Shown: positions 1 through 8,121 of the stretch, piece after piece | Position numbering within the stretch: the first letter of the stretch is position 1 | Layout of the letters: every line of letters begins with the position of its first letter | Origin: Candidatus Nezhaarchaeota archaeon | GTDB lineage: Archaea > Thermoproteota > Methanomethylicia > Nezhaarchaeales > B40-G2 | NCBI GenBank assembly: GCA_026413605.1 | Contig: JAOAKM010000008.1 | Span: 1 to 35,094 of the forward strand | Length of the DNA: 35,094 nt | Direction: 5' to 3' | The notes under the pieces: generated by a model | Told to the model about the DNA's origin: nothing | What the model saw: the letters and a program-made list of their open reading frames with translations, nothing else | Database searches by the model: none | Program-made: the position numbers and the translations under genes

Positions 1-750
1 GGTATAGACAGGGTCAAGCTAACTGGCGGAGAGCCCCTCATTAGGAGGGACGTGGTAGACTTCGTCAGGACCGCCGCCTCCACTAGCGGTATAGCAGAGG
101 TCTCCATGACAACCAACGGCACCTTGCTGGCTAAGCTAGCATCTAGCTTAGCTAATGCCGGGCTTCGAAGAGTAAACGTGAACGTGCCGTCGTTAAGGCC
201 TGAGCGCTATCGCTTCATAACGGGCTGCGACCTATTAGACGAGGTCAAGGACGGTGTCAAGAAGGCAGCAGATGCAGGCCTAAACCCTGTTAAGCTAAAC
301 GTAGTGGTTTTAAGAGGTATTAATGAGGACGAGCTCCAGGACTTCATCGACTTCGCGTCCAGGGTCCAGGCCATCGTCCAGCTTATAGAGTTAGAGAGGC
401 TGGGTAGGGCGTCTTCAAGAGTCTACGACGAGCTCCATACGGATTTGTCGGGAGTAGATAAGTGGCTTGAGGAGCAAGCTTCAAAGATAGTGTTCAGAGG
501 GCTACATAATAGGCGTAGGTACGTCTTACCCAACGGGCAGGAGGTAGAAGTAGTTAGGCCCTTCCATGGGAAATTCTGCATGGGGTGCACGAGGCTGAGG
601 CTGACCGCCGATGGGAGGGTGAGGCCGTGTTTAATGAGGAGGGATAACGAGGTCCCAGTGCTCGATGAACTAAACGCGGGGAGGGTCGATAGAGTAGTCG
701 AGAAGCTTAGAGAGGCCCTTGAGCTAAGAGAGCCGTACTTCACCCAGTAG
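1..750 (+). CDS. moaA: MoaA, GTP 3',8-cyclase (molybdenum cofactor), 5'-truncated by window edge
   Basis: Radical SAM enzyme that, with MoaC, converts GTP to cyclic pyranopterin monophosphate, the first step of molybdopterin (Mo or W cofactor) synthesis. The reading frame is open from base 1, so the N-terminal CxxxCxxC cluster lies upstream of the window. The visible part starts at the radical SAM glycine motif (LTGGEPL, bases 22-42). It runs through the TTNG segment to the second, C-terminal Fe-S motif FCxxCxRLRLTADG near bases 570-615, with its third Cys in RPCL. That second cluster, which binds GTP, is diagnostic for MoaA over other radical SAM proteins. Its last 27 bases overlap the 3' end of the convergent L13e gene. 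Family assignment is secure. Confidence 0.93.
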   Translation, partial: GIDRVKLTGGEPLIRRDVVDFVRTAASTSGIAEVSMTTNGTLLAKLASSLANAGLRRVNVNVPSLRPERYRFITGCDLLDEVKDGVKKAADAGLNPVKLNVVVLRGINEDELQDFIDFASRVQAIVQLIELERLGRASSRVYDELHTDLSGVDKWLEEQASKIVFRGLHNRRRYVLPNGQEVEVVRPFHGKFCMGCTRLRLTADGRVRPCLMRRDNEVPVLDELNAGRVDRVVEKLREALELREPYFTQ

Positions 751-966
751 CTTAGTAAGCGCTTCGACGTTCTCGGGGTGAGTCGACCTCCTACGCTTAT
801 CTACGTAAAGGCCTAGCTCCCTAGCCTTCTCTACGCTAAGGCCTGCCTCCTTGAGCTCGCTTAAGCTAAACCCTCTCCCCTGTCTAGGCCTTACTACAGC
901 CTGGCCGCGGCTCACGTTCCTAGGTGTCCTGACAATCGCCTTAGGAAGCCCAGCCCCCTTAGACAT
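724..966 (-). CDS. rpl13e: 50S ribosomal protein L13e
   Basis: An 80-residue basic protein matching archaeal L13e, a large-subunit ribosomal protein with a patchy distribution among TACK archaea. Recognisable features are the RGRGFSLSELKEAGL segment (about residues 30-44), the VDKRRRS block, and the HPENVEAL helix near the C-terminus. The ATG at 966 begins five bases after the rfcL stop codon, so it is the last gene of an rfcS-rfcL-rpl13e transcript. Its C-terminus is encoded antisense to the end of moaA. Coupling of a ribosomal protein to the clamp loader is seen in the sequence; any joint regulation is inference. Confidence 0.85.
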   Translation of the reverse strand: MSKGAGLPKAIVRTPRNVSRGQAVVRPRQGRGFSLSELKEAGLSVEKARELGLYVDKRRRSTHPENVEALTKLLGEVRLS

Positions 967-971
967 GTGGA

Positions 972-2195
972 TTAGTCAGAGTACGAGAGGACTTTAACCA
1001 TTTCGTCAGTAAGCCCAAGCCACTTAGCTACCCCCTTACCCATTGGCGTACTCAACAGGACGCTTAAGAAGGGCAGTATCTCAGTCCTAGCCCCCCTCCT
1101 CGAGGTGTGGCACTTGGAGGCAATTAACGCTAATGCGGCCTCCCTCATCTCCCTAGACTTCTTCGTCTGCGACATCAACAATATCTTCCTAGGGAACTGG
1201 TACTTTACGAACTTGTACTTGCTCCTCCTAGCCATCGCCACCCCGGCAGTCATTAAGTCGAAGAAGTAGCGAAGTAGCTCCCAGCGCTGCTTGCGCTTGG
1301 CCATCCCTAAGTAGACGTCGGCCATGGAGAGGGCGTCGTAGGCCCTAGCTAGCTCTTCAGGGTCCTCGTACTGAAGCGGGAGGTTTTCGTGGATCCATTG
1401 AAGCAGCGTTTCATAGTCTATGAGGGAGCTAGATATCGCCTCCTTAGCCTCTTTGGCTGTTCTAGCCGCAAAGATCATTCTAAGCACGTCAAAGGTTCCA
1501 TACTGCCTATCGCGAGCCCTCAGGAACTCTACATCCTCGACTGTTAGAGAAGCGCGCCCCTGGGCTACTGCCTGTAGGTCGTTAATAGCCGACCTAACGT
1601 CCCCTTCTGACAGGTCGGCTATGATCTTGAGGGCCCTGTCGTCGGCCTTAACCCCCTCAGCTCGACATATCTTTCGTAGTAGAGGCACTATTTGCGTGGA
1701 CCTGACTTTGTTAAATCTTATCATTAGGCAGGCTTCGCGGAGGGCTCTGAGCTTAGGGTCCCAGGGGTCGTTGGCAGCCAGTACTACTGGTACCTTGCTC
1801 TCTTTAATTATGTCCATGACCGCCTCGACCCCCCCTACATCCTCGTCCTCCATGATGCCATCGACCTCGTCTACGAATATCAGGCGCCCGCGCTGTCCAA
1901 AAAGAGTCCCGTACTGTGAGGCTGGGCCTAGGGCTCGCCTAATGGCCTCCCCAGTCCTAACATCGCTGGCGTTCAGCTCAATGAGTTCAAGGCTGAGTTC
2001 TTGGGCAGCCACCTCGACAGTCACGGTTTTTCCAGTGCCAGGAGGGCCGTAGAGAAGGGCTGCTTGAGAGCCAGGCCTCCACTTCTTAAGCCAATCCACA
2101 AACTGCTGGACTGCGTCCTGGTTGCCTATTATGTCAGCGAGCCTCTTAGGCCTATACTTATCGATCCAGAGCGGCTGGCTTCTAGCTGAGCTCAA
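972..2195 (-). CDS. rfcL: Replication factor C large subunit (clamp loader)
   Basis: Large subunit of the archaeal clamp loader, which with four small subunits opens PCNA and loads it on primed DNA. It is a 407-residue AAA+ protein. Visible motifs are the N-terminal WIDKYRPKRL box, Walker A GPPGTGKT (about residues 49-56), and Walker B with DEVD (about residues 111-114). The lid and collar domains follow. The start is a TTG at 2195, placing IDKYRP near residue 12 as usual. The C-terminus ends in a helix-rich segment without the lysine-rich tail and PIP box (QxxLxxFF-like) found in many archaeal RfcL proteins. The gene follows rfcS after 13 bases and precedes rpl13e by five. Confidence 0.95.
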   Translation of the reverse strand: MSSARSQPLWIDKYRPKRLADIIGNQDAVQQFVDWLKKWRPGSQAALLYGPPGTGKTVTVEVAAQELSLELIELNASDVRTGEAIRRALGPASQYGTLFGQRGRLIFVDEVDGIMEDEDVGGVEAVMDIIKESKVPVVLAANDPWDPKLRALREACLMIRFNKVRSTQIVPLLRKICRAEGVKADDRALKIIADLSEGDVRSAINDLQAVAQGRASLTVEDVEFLRARDRQYGTFDVLRMIFAARTAKEAKEAISSSLIDYETLLQWIHENLPLQYEDPEELARAYDALSMADVYLGMAKRKQRWELLRYFFDLMTAGVAMARRSKYKFVKYQFPRKILLMSQTKKSREMREAALALIASKCHTSRRGARTEILPFLSVLLSTPMGKGVAKWLGLTDEMVKVLSYSD

Positions 2196-2208
2196 GGGGG
2201 TCCCCTAG

Positions 2209-3192
2209 CTAGGCCTTGGTCTGTCTTAACGCTAAGCCAAACTTGACTAGTTGAGCTAGTAAGCTCGATAGCTGAATGTCGTCGCTCGCCCCGTCTACTA
2301 GGCGGTGATCTATTTCCCCAACTAAGTTAGCCAGCTCAGCTTTAGCCTCCTCAGGTATCTTTAAGTTGAAGATCTCAGAGTGAACCTGCCTCACGATGTC
2401 AGGGCCGGAGAGCCCGTACTCCATCATTAGCTTGTAGAGGGTCCCTCGCGCCTCTAAGAACTTTCCCGCCAGGGCTTTCTCTACCATCTCGCGCACTTCT
2501 CTCGGAGTAGCTCTACCCACTACGCGGTACACAGCTCTCTCATCAACGGCGCTGCCCATGGCGGCAGCGGCCTGGAGGGCGTTAATAGCTTTGCGCAAAT
2601 CCCCACCAGAGACCTCCCAAAGGGCCTCAATACCATCCTTAGTTAACTTCACGCCCTCCTTCTCAGCTATAAACTTGACCCTATTTACAACGTCTTCCTT
2701 AGAGAGGAGGGAGAACCTGAACATAGCACACCTAGACTGTATGGGTTCAATAATCTTAGAGCTATAGTTAGCTATTAATAGGAACCTCGTCGTCCTCCAG
2801 AACATCTCCATGATCCTCCTAAGGCTCCACTGCGCCTCCGCGGTCATAGCGTCGCACTCGTCTAGGATAATTACCTTGAACGGCACGTCGCCCATTGACG
2901 CCGTTCTAGCGTAGCCCTTCACCCTCTCCCTTATCGTCTGGATCCCCCTCTCATCGCTCGCGTTGAGCTCCAGTACGTTCTGCCTCCAGTTCTCACCGTA
3001 CAGCTCGTAGACAAGACAGAGGGCTGCGGTCGTCTTCCCAGTCCCCGGGGGTCCGACGAAGAGAAGGTGTGGTATATTCTTCGCCTTAACAAATTGCTTA
3101 AGCCTCTCCACAGCCTCCTTCTGGTTGACAATGTCATTAAGCACGCGTGGGCGATACTTCTCAATCCATAGCTCCAGTGCTTCACTGCTCAA
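2209..3192 (-). CDS. rfcS: Replication factor C small subunit
   Basis: AAA+ ATPase forming the four small positions of the RFC pentamer. Motifs are WIEKYRPRVL at the N-terminus, Walker A GPPGTGKTT, Walker B with DECD, and the small-subunit hallmark SRC (in QSRCAMFRF) that acts as an arginine finger. I chose the TTG at 3192, giving 327 residues, the usual family length. It has GAGGGG a few bases upstream and puts the protein start just before the conserved box. The longer frame back to 3282 would add 30 hydrophobic residues foreign to this cytosolic family. It is the first gene of the rfcS-rfcL-rpl13e run, divergent from gins23. Confidence 0.93.
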   Translation of the reverse strand: MSSEALELWIEKYRPRVLNDIVNQKEAVERLKQFVKAKNIPHLLFVGPPGTGKTTAALCLVYELYGENWRQNVLELNASDERGIQTIRERVKGYARTASMGDVPFKVIILDECDAMTAEAQWSLRRIMEMFWRTTRFLLIANYSSKIIEPIQSRCAMFRFSLLSKEDVVNRVKFIAEKEGVKLTKDGIEALWEVSGGDLRKAINALQAAAAMGSAVDERAVYRVVGRATPREVREMVEKALAGKFLEARGTLYKLMMEYGLSGPDIVRQVHSEIFNLKIPEEAKAELANLVGEIDHRLVDGASDDIQLSSLLAQLVKFGLALRQTKA

Positions 3193-3234
3193 TGACAGCC
3201 CCTCTAAGACCAGGATAGTATGTAAGCAAGCTAA

Positions 3235-3248
3235 TAAGGCTAGCCTTA
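3235..3248. promoter_or_regulatory. 14-bp perfect palindrome in the rfcS/gins23 divergent promoter region
   Basis: TAAGGCTAGCCTTA reads identically on both strands. Its centre (3241/3242) is about 48 bases from the gins23 ATG and about 50 bases from the rfcS TTG, so it lies almost midway. Each flank continues into TATA-like sequence (CTTAAG at 3245-3250 for the plus strand; CCTTATTA for the minus strand), placing it at or next to both core promoters. This fits an operator or shared promoter element. No cognate regulator is known to me. Confidence 0.4.
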
Positions 3249-3288
3249 AGTAGTACGCCGCTGTACTGTTACCTGTAGCCATGTAACC

Positions 3289-3825
3289 ATGTCCGGGGCC
3301 TCTGTTAAGCGCTCAGCACTCCCCCTCCTTATTGAGGAGGTTAAAGTAGAGGTCACTAAGCCGCTCCCTGAGATTTTAGAAACCAGGCCCCTACACATGC
3401 TCCCCGTGGGGGCTATGATAGAGGTCCCTCGCTGGCTAGCCTCCATACTGGAGGAGGAGGGCTACGTTAAGGTGCTAAGCGACGTTAGCTTAGACCTACA
3501 GTGGCTATCTAAGCTCTCATGGAGAGAAGAGCGCTCACCTAGCCCCGTCGAGGTAGACGAGGCCCTCTACCCTAAGATAAGAGAGCTTCTAGAGCGCCTA
3601 GGAAGAGAGGCTTCTACAAGCATAGAGGCACACACAGCTAAGAAGCAGGCTGAGGTCAAGGTGCTAGATATAGTTAGATGTAGGCTACAGAAGATCGTCC
3701 AGGCAGCCGTGTCCCCCTCAGTACCTAAGGGGCTACTAGACAACTTAACCCCAGAGGAGAAGATGCTGTTTGAGAAACTTAGGTGGATAGTTGATGGGTG
3801 GACGTCTAAGATAAGGGCCGGCTGA
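3289..3825 (+). CDS. gins23: GINS complex subunit, Gins23 type
   Basis: Subunit of the archaeal GINS complex that joins MCM and the Cdc45/GAN homologue in the replicative helicase (CMG-like) assembly. The 178-residue protein has a short beta-rich B domain first (about residues 15-65, with LPVGAMIEVPRWLASIL matching the LPxWLA signature). A helical A domain follows, ending in LTPEEKMLFEKLRWIV. This B-then-A order defines Gins23 (Psf2/Psf3-like); Gins51 has the opposite order. It lies three bases upstream of mcm, an arrangement known from crenarchaea. The ATG at 3289 leaves a short leader after a TATA-like CTTAAG. Confidence 0.85.
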   Translation: MSGASVKRSALPLLIEEVKVEVTKPLPEILETRPLHMLPVGAMIEVPRWLASILEEEGYVKVLSDVSLDLQWLSKLSWREERSPSPVEVDEALYPKIRELLERLGREASTSIEAHTAKKQAEVKVLDIVRCRLQKIVQAAVSPSVPKGLLDNLTPEEKMLFEKLRWIVDGWTSKIRAG

Positions 3826-3828
3826 GGG

Positions 3829-5886
3829 GTGAAATTGGAGCTCGACGTTAGATCTGAGTTCGTGGAGTTCTACAAGACCTTCCGGGGGGAGAAGGGGGGG
3901 TTTAAGTACAGGGACAAGATAAGCGAGCTACCGCTCACCGGGGCCACGTCGCTAGTAGTAGACTTCGACGACTTACTATCTTTCAACTCCGACCTCGCAG
4001 CTCAACTAATAGACGCGCCCCGTTCAGTAATAGACGCGGCCTCGAGGGCCATCCTGGACGTCATGAGGGTGGAGAGCCCAGCCTACGCTGAGCGCGTTAA
4101 GCAGTTTCAAGCTAGATTCCGTAAGCTTCCAGAACTAACGTCTATTAGGAAGATAAGATCCCACCTCTTTAACCGCTTGGTAGCGGTTGAGGGCATCTTA
4201 ACTAGAGCCACCGGCGTAAAGCATAGGCTGACGGAGGCTGTGTTTAGGTGCCGGAGGTGCGATGAGCGCATTAGGGTGCCCCAGACTGAACGATACCTAG
4301 TTACTCCTACACAGTGCACAAACCCTGAGTGCGGCTCTAAGCCCGGCCCCTTCGACCTAGTCCTTGAGGAGAGCTCCTTCATAGACTGGCAGAGGCTAAC
4401 GATCCAAGAGAAGCCTGAGGAGCTCCCTCCAGGACAGCTGCCTCGTAGCATCGAGGCCATAGCCAGCGGGGACTTAGTTGATGCCGTGCGCCCAGGGGAT
4501 CGCGTAGTAGCAGTGGGCATATTAGAGTTCATTCACGAAAGCACCCCTCGTGGCAAGCTCACCTCCTTCTCATCGTTCTTAGACCTAAACTTCATAGAAG
4601 TCTCGGAGAAAGGGGTAGAGGAGGTAGAAATAACGCCGGAGGACGAGACGAAGATACGGGAGGCAGCCAAGGACCCATCGATCGTAGAGAAAGTGGTTAG
4701 ATCCATCGCCCCGTCGATATACGGCATGGACGAAGTGAAGGAGGCCATAGCCTACCTGCTCTTCGGAGGGGAGCCTAAGGTGCTTCCAGATGGCATGAGG
4801 ATTAGGGGTGATGTCCACGTCCTCTTAGTAGGCGACCCCGGCACGGCCAAGAGCCAGCTGCTTCAGTACGTGGCGAGGCTAGCCCCTAGGGGCATATATA
4901 CTTCAGGAAAAGGGTCTACGGCGGCAGGGCTAACCGCCACGGTGGTTCGTGATAAAGCGGTCGGAGACTTCTACTTAGAAGCTGGGGCCTTAGTGTTAGC
5001 CGACGGTGGGGTAGCGGCTATCGATGAGATCGACAAGATGCGGGCCGAGGACAGGATAGCGATACACGAGGCTATGGAGCAGCAGACCGTCAGCATAGCT
5101 AAGGCAGGGATAGTGGCTACGCTTAACGCTAGAACCTCGATACTAGCTGCCGCTAACCCGGCCTACGGGAGGTATGCTCCTCAAAGACCAGTGGCTGAGA
5201 ACATAAACCTCCCGGTCACGATACTATCGCGCTTCGACTTCATCTTCATCCTCACTGACAAGCCCGACCCAACGAAGGACGCAGAGAAGGCTGACTACGT
5301 ACTTAAGCTTAGATCTTCACCCACACCGGTGCTAAGCGTACCCTTCAGCCCTGACTTCCTTCGTAAGCACATCGCCTACGCTAGGCGCCACGTCCACCCG
5401 AAGCTATCGAGCGAGGCCATGGAGAAAATAAAATCCTTCTTCCTAGAGCTTAGAGCTAAAGGAGAGCCCCCGGACGCCCCCGTGCCAATAACGCTTCGCC
5501 AACTAGAGTCACTAGTCAGAGCGGCAGAAGCAAGAGCTAGAATAGCGCTCCGTGACATAGCCACTGTTGAGGATGCAGAGGCGGCCATAAGGCTGCTCCA
5601 AGCAATGTTGAGGCAGGTTGGCTACGATAGGGTATCGAAGTCCATAGACATAGACTTGATAATGGTCGGAAAGCCGAAGTCTCAGCAGGAGAGGTTCATT
5701 AAGCTAGTCGACGTAATCACTGAGCTTGAGCGCGAGGCAAGCGGAATGCCTGTGAGCAAGGAGGCCATTTTAAAGCGAGCTGAAGAAGAGGGCCTAGAGG
5801 GAGAGTTCGTCGAGAAGGCGCTGAGGCAGCTGATCAAGGAAGGTACGCTATATTCACCTCGCGATGGATACTATAAGCGCGCTTAG
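3829..5886 (+). CDS. mcm: MCM replicative DNA helicase
   Basis: Hexameric ATP-driven 3'-5' helicase that unwinds the replication fork. It is a 685-residue protein with an N-terminal DNA-binding region carrying a zinc site (CRRC near residue 141, then two Cys about 20 residues on in CTNPEC). The AAA+ core has the MCM-type Walker A GDPGTAKSQ (about residue 336), Walker B with DEIDKM (about 398), sensor 1 AAANP, and the SRFD arginine finger. A C-terminal winged helix closes the protein. No intein is present. The start is GTG at 3829, with a TTG six bases later as an alternative. The ribosome site GAGGGG lies unusually close to either. Confidence 0.96.
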   Translation: MKLELDVRSEFVEFYKTFRGEKGGFKYRDKISELPLTGATSLVVDFDDLLSFNSDLAAQLIDAPRSVIDAASRAILDVMRVESPAYAERVKQFQARFRKLPELTSIRKIRSHLFNRLVAVEGILTRATGVKHRLTEAVFRCRRCDERIRVPQTERYLVTPTQCTNPECGSKPGPFDLVLEESSFIDWQRLTIQEKPEELPPGQLPRSIEAIASGDLVDAVRPGDRVVAVGILEFIHESTPRGKLTSFSSFLDLNFIEVSEKGVEEVEITPEDETKIREAAKDPSIVEKVVRSIAPSIYGMDEVKEAIAYLLFGGEPKVLPDGMRIRGDVHVLLVGDPGTAKSQLLQYVARLAPRGIYTSGKGSTAAGLTATVVRDKAVGDFYLEAGALVLADGGVAAIDEIDKMRAEDRIAIHEAMEQQTVSIAKAGIVATLNARTSILAAANPAYGRYAPQRPVAENINLPVTILSRFDFIFILTDKPDPTKDAEKADYVLKLRSSPTPVLSVPFSPDFLRKHIAYARRHVHPKLSSEAMEKIKSFFLELRAKGEPPDAPVPITLRQLESLVRAAEARARIALRDIATVEDAEAAIRLLQAMLRQVGYDRVSKSIDIDLIMVGKPKSQQERFIKLVDVITELEREASGMPVSKEAILKRAEEEGLEGEFVEKALRQLIKEGTLYSPRDGYYKRA

Positions 5887-5943
5887 AAAAATGAGCCCTA
5901 GGCATAGGCCTAAGAATACCTGCTCTAGCAGGATCGTGGAGGT

Positions 5944-5960
5944 GGAGGTGCCTAGGCATA
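5944..5960 (+). promoter_or_regulatory. Strong ribosome binding site and ATA initiation codon of hel308
   Basis: GGAGGTG (5944-5950) is an exact complement of the conserved archaeal 16S rRNA 3' end. It is followed after seven bases by ATA (5958-5960), which begins the frame coding for the canonical Hel308 N-terminus. The same CCTAGGCATA decamer that covers the spacer and the ATA also occurs upstream at 5897-5906. Confidence 0.6.
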
Positions 5961-8102
5961 AAGGTAGACGAGCTCCACGAGCTCCCTATTGAGGCTAGAA
6001 AGTACCTGAGGGAGCAAGGTATCGAGGAGCTATACCCACCGCAGGTCGAGGCCGTTAAGAGGGGGCTGTTGAGGGGCGCACACCTAGTCTTAGCCGTACC
6101 TACTGCCGCCGGCAAGACCTTAGTCGGACTCATGTCCATGCTCAAGAAGACCATAGAAGGCCGTGGCAAGGCCCTGTACATGGTCCCCCTGAAGGCAATA
6201 GCTTCAGAGAAGTATGAAGAGTTCTCTAGCTTAGAGTCCCTAGGCTTAAAGGTAGCAGTGTCCACGGGTGACTACGATAGCAGCGACCCGTGGCTATCTA
6301 GGTACGACATAATCGTAGCGACTAACGAGAAGGTCGATAGCCTAATTAGGCATGGGGCGGGCTGGCTCGAAGACGTGGGCGTTGTCGTAGCTGATGAAAT
6401 ACACTTACTAGGTGATGCCTCACGCGGCCCAACGCTAGAAGTCGTGCTAGCTAGGCTTAAGAAAACGTGTCGCGAGGCTCAGTTCATCGCGCTGAGCGCC
6501 ACTATAAGGAATGCTAGAGAGATAGCTTCATGGCTAGGCGCTGAAGTTGTAGAGAGCTCGTGGAGACCGGTGCCCCTTAAGACGGGGGTCTACTTAGACG
6601 GCCGGGTACTCTTCAACGACGGTACAGTGCTCGAGGCCCCAATGCCTAAAGGCATAGACCCAGCCTCGGGGCTTGCCTATCAGGCAATTAGAGGCGGAGG
6701 CCAGGCGTTGGTATTTAATAACACTCGCCAGTCCTCAATAGCTTATGCTGAGCGCGTAAAAAGCCTAGTAGCCACTCAGCTAACCAGCGAAGAGAGGCGA
6801 AGGCTGAGGGAAGTAGCTGACGAAGTAGTAAGTGAAGGAGAATTAAATCGCATATCTCAGAAGCTAGCAGAGTGTATACGTGGAGGTACGGCGTTTCACC
6901 ACGCTGGGCTATCACCAGCCCATCGGAAAATAGTAGAGGGGGCGTTTAGGTCGCTCAGGCTACTAAAAGTGGTGTGCGCTACACCTACGCTAGCAGCAGG
7001 CGTTAACCTACCAGCGAGGAGGGTAATAGTGCAAGACTATAGGCGATATGACCCAAGCCTAGGCTACGGCCCCATACCCACCCTTGAGTTCCACCAGATG
7101 GCTGGCAGGGCTGGTAGGCCTCAGTTTGATGAGTACGGTGAGGCCATACTTATAGCGAAAACGAGGGATGAGGCCGAGGCCCTAATGGAAAACTACATAC
7201 AGGCTCAGCCTGAGAGGATATGGTCTAAGCTTGCTAGCGAGCCTGCCTTGAGAAGCCACGTCTTATCTTACATAGCCTCCCTCCCCTCAGCCAGCGAGGA
7301 GGGCTTAGCGTCACTTATTTCAAACACCTTCTACGCCCATCAGTACGGCTCAGCGACAGCCCTACCCTCTGTTAGGCGTGTGCTAAGCTTCCTTGAGCGT
7401 GAGGGGTTCATCGCCTCTACTTCGACCGGCTACATGGCCACCATGCTGGGCCTCCGCGTCTCTCAACTATACATAGATCCACTGTCGGCAGTAGTGTTGA
7501 GAGAAGGACTCTCCAAGAGGCCTTCAGCCACCCCCCTCAGTTACTTGCTACTAATGTGTAGCACGCCAGACGTGCCGAAGATATACCTTAGACGGGGTGA
7601 TCGAAAGCGCCTAGGGCCAGCCATAGATAGCGTTAGGCACGACGCGCTCATACCTCCACCAGACCCAGAAGAGGACCCGTACGGCTTCGAAGAGTACCTA
7701 GCCTCGCTCAAGACGGCCTTAATCCTCCACGACTGGATTGAGGAGGCGCCAGAGGACTTAATCATAGAGAAACATAACGTCGGGCCAGGCGATATTTACA
7801 GCTTGTCTCAAACCACTAAGTGGATCGCCTACTCTGCCCGTGAGCTGTGCCGTACGCTAGGCCTCACTTCTCATATTCAGCCTCTCTTCTTACTAGAAGA
7901 GCGGCTGAAGATAGGTTGCCGCGAAGAGCTACTAGAACTAACCAGGCTCGAGGGCATAGGGCGTGTTAGGGCTAGAGCACTCTTTAACGCTGGCTTTAAG
8001 AGCCTAGAGGATCTAGCCAAAGCTTCCCTCGACCAGTTGATAGCGATCCCTAGCATAGGGTTAGAGACGGCTAAGAGTATCTTAAGGCAGCTTGGGAAAT
8101 AA
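5958..8102 (+). CDS. hel308: Hel308/Hjm DNA repair helicase, apparent ATA start
   Basis: Superfamily 2 helicase acting at stalled forks and branched DNA. The 714-residue frame contains the Q motif YPPQ, Walker A VPTAAGKT, DEIH box, SATI, HHAGL, the QMAGRAGRPQFD motif VI, and a C-terminal helix-hairpin-helix (LEGIGRVRARALF). Between the in-frame stop at 5892 and a TTG at 6069 there is no ATG, GTG or TTG, yet the TTG start would delete the Q motif. Family N-termini begin M(K/R)VDEL, and the frame here reads ATA-KVDEL at 5958. A GGAGGTG ribosome site at 5944-5950 sits seven bases before that ATA. I therefore infer an ATA start. A one-base assembly error in the AAA at 5960-5962 is the alternative. 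Confidence 0.88.
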   Translation: MKVDELHELPIEARKYLREQGIEELYPPQVEAVKRGLLRGAHLVLAVPTAAGKTLVGLMSMLKKTIEGRGKALYMVPLKAIASEKYEEFSSLESLGLKVAVSTGDYDSSDPWLSRYDIIVATNEKVDSLIRHGAGWLEDVGVVVADEIHLLGDASRGPTLEVVLARLKKTCREAQFIALSATIRNAREIASWLGAEVVESSWRPVPLKTGVYLDGRVLFNDGTVLEAPMPKGIDPASGLAYQAIRGGGQALVFNNTRQSSIAYAERVKSLVATQLTSEERRRLREVADEVVSEGELNRISQKLAECIRGGTAFHHAGLSPAHRKIVEGAFRSLRLLKVVCATPTLAAGVNLPARRVIVQDYRRYDPSLGYGPIPTLEFHQMAGRAGRPQFDEYGEAILIAKTRDEAEALMENYIQAQPERIWSKLASEPALRSHVLSYIASLPSASEEGLASLISNTFYAHQYGSATALPSVRRVLSFLEREGFIASTSTGYMATMLGLRVSQLYIDPLSAVVLREGLSKRPSATPLSYLLLMCSTPDVPKIYLRRGDRKRLGPAIDSVRHDALIPPPDPEEDPYGFEEYLASLKTALILHDWIEEAPEDLIIEKHNVGPGDIYSLSQTTKWIAYSARELCRTLGLTSHIQPLFLLEERLKIGCREELLELTRLEGIGRVRARALFNAGFKSLEDLAKASLDQLIAIPSIGLETAKSILRQLGK

Positions 8103-8121
8103 GGGCAGCCTAGGTAAGCGT

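Noticed and set aside
1420-2052. 210-codon plus-strand frame opposite rfcL
   Set aside because: It lies wholly antisense to conserved AAA+ motifs, and its Ser/Thr/Arg-rich composition is that of a shadow frame.
3193-3282. N-terminal hydrophobic extension of RfcS as a signal or membrane anchor
   Set aside because: RFC small subunits are cytosolic and begin near the EKYRP box. A TTG with GAGGGG upstream supplies the right start.
5891-5992. 33-codon ATG frame between mcm and hel308
   Set aside because: No ribosome site, no family resemblance, and it overlaps the hel308 start in another frame. It matters only if a one-base error near 5961 joins it to hel308.
6069-8102. Hel308 starting at the TTG at 6069
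   Set aside because: It deletes the conserved N-terminus and the YPPQ Q motif, which are intact in frame upstream, and it has no ribosome site.
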